DNA of 64,000 bases from the NCBI RefSeq assembly GCF_900094625.1, contig NZ_FMAJ01000006.1, forward strand, positions 248,001 to 312,000, read 5' to 3'. The notes under the pieces are model-generated. The model searched no databases. It saw only the letters and a list, made by a program, of their open reading frames with translations, and was not told where the DNA came from. Numbering within the stretch: position 1 is the stretch's first letter; each line of letters starts with the position of its first letter. The position numbers and the translations under genes are program-made. Positions 63,137-64,000 of this stretch are shown piece after piece. The DNA is from Rhizobium aethiopicum. Its GTDB lineage: Bacteria; Pseudomonadota; Alphaproteobacteria; Rhizobiales; Rhizobiaceae.

Positions 63137-64000
63137 TTACTTCACAGGTTCCAGGGCGAGCAGGTTCAAGAGGCGTGCCGGATTGGTGCGCGAGATCGAC
63201 GGATTGACGAAGGGGTTCTCCTTGGTCGACCAGCCGGTGAAACGCTTGGTGTTGTACTGATACCAGTTCGGATTGTTGAACACCGGAATGACAGGCATGT
63301 TTTCGGCGACGATGCGCTGCGCCTTGTTCATCGCTTCCTTCTGCTTGGCAAGGTCGGCGGTATGGGTGAACTCGGCGACGAGCTTCTCCACATCGGGATT
63401 GAACCAGCGCTGCGCGGTGAAGCGGGTCTTGCCCTTGTCCGAGGCGCTGAAGGCGCGCTTGTAGGGATAATAGGGCGAGGCCGAGGCCGGCAGGCTGTTG
63501 ATCGCCGCATCGAAGGTTCCGTTGATGAGGTTGCCCGTCCAGACTGCTTCCTCAGGCGTTTCGATCTTGGCGTCGATGCCGACGGCCTGCATGCCTTCGA
63601 CGGCGATGTTGACCGTGTCGACCCAGTCAGTCCAGGAATTCGGGACGATGATCGAGAAGGAGATCTTGCTGCCGTCGGGATTGTCGCGGAAGCCGTCGCC
63701 GTCCTTGTCCTTGTAGCCGGCCTCGTCGAGCAGCGCCTTGGCGGCGTCGGCGTCATAGGTCGCGAACTTGCCGAAGTCCGCCTTGACGGACGGATCCGCC
63801 CAGCTCTTGTAGAGCTCGCCCATCAGGCCGGGGTCTTCGTTGAGCGTCGGGTAGCCGTAGCCGGCGACGTCGATCATCGTCTTGCGGTCGAGCGCCATGC
63901 CGACTGCACGGCGGAACTTCACGTCGGTGAAGGACTTCTTGTTGTTCTCGTTTGTGGTTTCGAGGTTGAACAGGAAGGCGACCATGCTGCTCGGCGAATA
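63137..64000 (-). CDS. Oligopeptide/oligosaccharide ABC transporter substrate-binding protein (truncated by window edge)
   Basis: This is the C-terminal part (288 residues visible) of a family 5 solute-binding protein; the N-terminus and signal peptide are beyond base 64000. Visible motifs are VKFRRAVGMALDRKTMIDVA, the ALLDEAGYKDKDGDGFRDNPDG segment, typical of members with an EF-hand-like loop, and AQRIVAENMPVIPVFNNPNWYQY. The loop and motifs resemble binding proteins for oligosaccharides (cellobiose type) as much as peptides. It is the first gene of the operon seen here. Confidence 0.92.
   Translation of the reverse strand, partial: YSPSSMVAFLFNLETTNENNKKSFTDVKFRRAVGMALDRKTMIDVAGYGYPTLNEDPGLMGELYKSWADPSVKADFGKFATYDADAAKALLDEAGYKDKDGDGFRDNPDGSKISFSIIVPNSWTDWVDTVNIAVEGMQAVGIDAKIETPEEAVWTGNLINGTFDAAINSLPASASPYYPYKRAFSASDKGKTRFTAQRWFNPDVEKLVAEFTHTADLAKQKEAMNKAQRIVAENMPVIPVFNNPNWYQYNTKRFTGWSTKENPFVNPSISRTNPARLLNLLALEPVK

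Noticed and set aside
1..64000. tRNA, rRNA, CRISPR, insertion sequence or integrase
   Set aside because: I looked for tRNA-like cloverleaf ends, regular short repeats, transposase motifs and phage integrase motifs and found none that I could support by reading alone.

Overview
This 64 kb window looks like DNA from Rhizobium (leguminosarum/etli group). It is GC-rich, with alphaproteobacterial transport and catabolism genes throughout. The strongest taxonomic sign is a complete L-rhamnose locus in the order rhaR-S-T-P-Q-U-K, divergent from rhaD and rhaI, which is the arrangement described in R. leguminosarum. I see no rRNA, tRNA, insertion sequence, CRISPR array or replication origin, and almost every gene is for nutrient uptake, catabolism or local regulation. 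That fits an accessory replicon (chromid or large plasmid) or a catabolic chromosomal region; this is an inference.

Layout. 1-5850 (minus): high-affinity K+ pump kdpFABC with the start of kdpD, a 27-codon membrane ORF ahead of kdpF, and a KdpE-like box. 5900-13460: a CopC-like protein without copper ligands, a xylitol-type dehydrogenase, a DedA/disulfide-reductase-like/DUF4126 operon, glutaryl-CoA dehydrogenase, a cupin and a LysR regulator. 13786-21048 (plus): a Liv-type ABC transporter running into a GMC oxidoreductase and a 3-hydroxyisobutyrate-dehydrogenase-like enzyme. 21055-28028 (minus): ferric-hydroxamate uptake (receptor, FhuC, FhuD, FhuB) with an iron-responsive (IRO/RirA-type) box and an AraC regulator. 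28140-39969: rhamnose uptake and breakdown. 40035-41468: an AhpD-like protein and an ECF41-like sigma factor transcribed apart. 41712-44984: an amidohydrolase, an IclR regulator, an antitoxin relic and a short-chain dehydrogenase. 45078-51543: 5-oxoprolinase and its MarR-like regulator, a TetR regulator, and small proteins. 51779-57570: amidase, TIM-barrel isomerase and a choline-sulfate module (betC, choX, LysR). 57661-64000: a small membrane protein, an HpcH/HpaI aldolase, a spermidine-synthase-like protein, and an oligopeptide/oligosaccharide ABC transporter whose binding protein runs off the end.

Most operons have their regulator next to them, and several intergenic spaces show clear symmetric operators. 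The best regulatory finding is at 40539-40600. Two ECF41-type promoters (TGTCACA, 16 bp, CGTC) face each other in the space between the sigma gene and its AhpD-like partner. Other points to check are a choline-binding protein with two altered ligand positions beside choline sulfatase, a Pmp3-family gene wedged antisense between rhaD and rhaI, and the small ORF ahead of kdpF. I did not find a wholly new multi-gene system such as a defence island or biosynthetic cluster.
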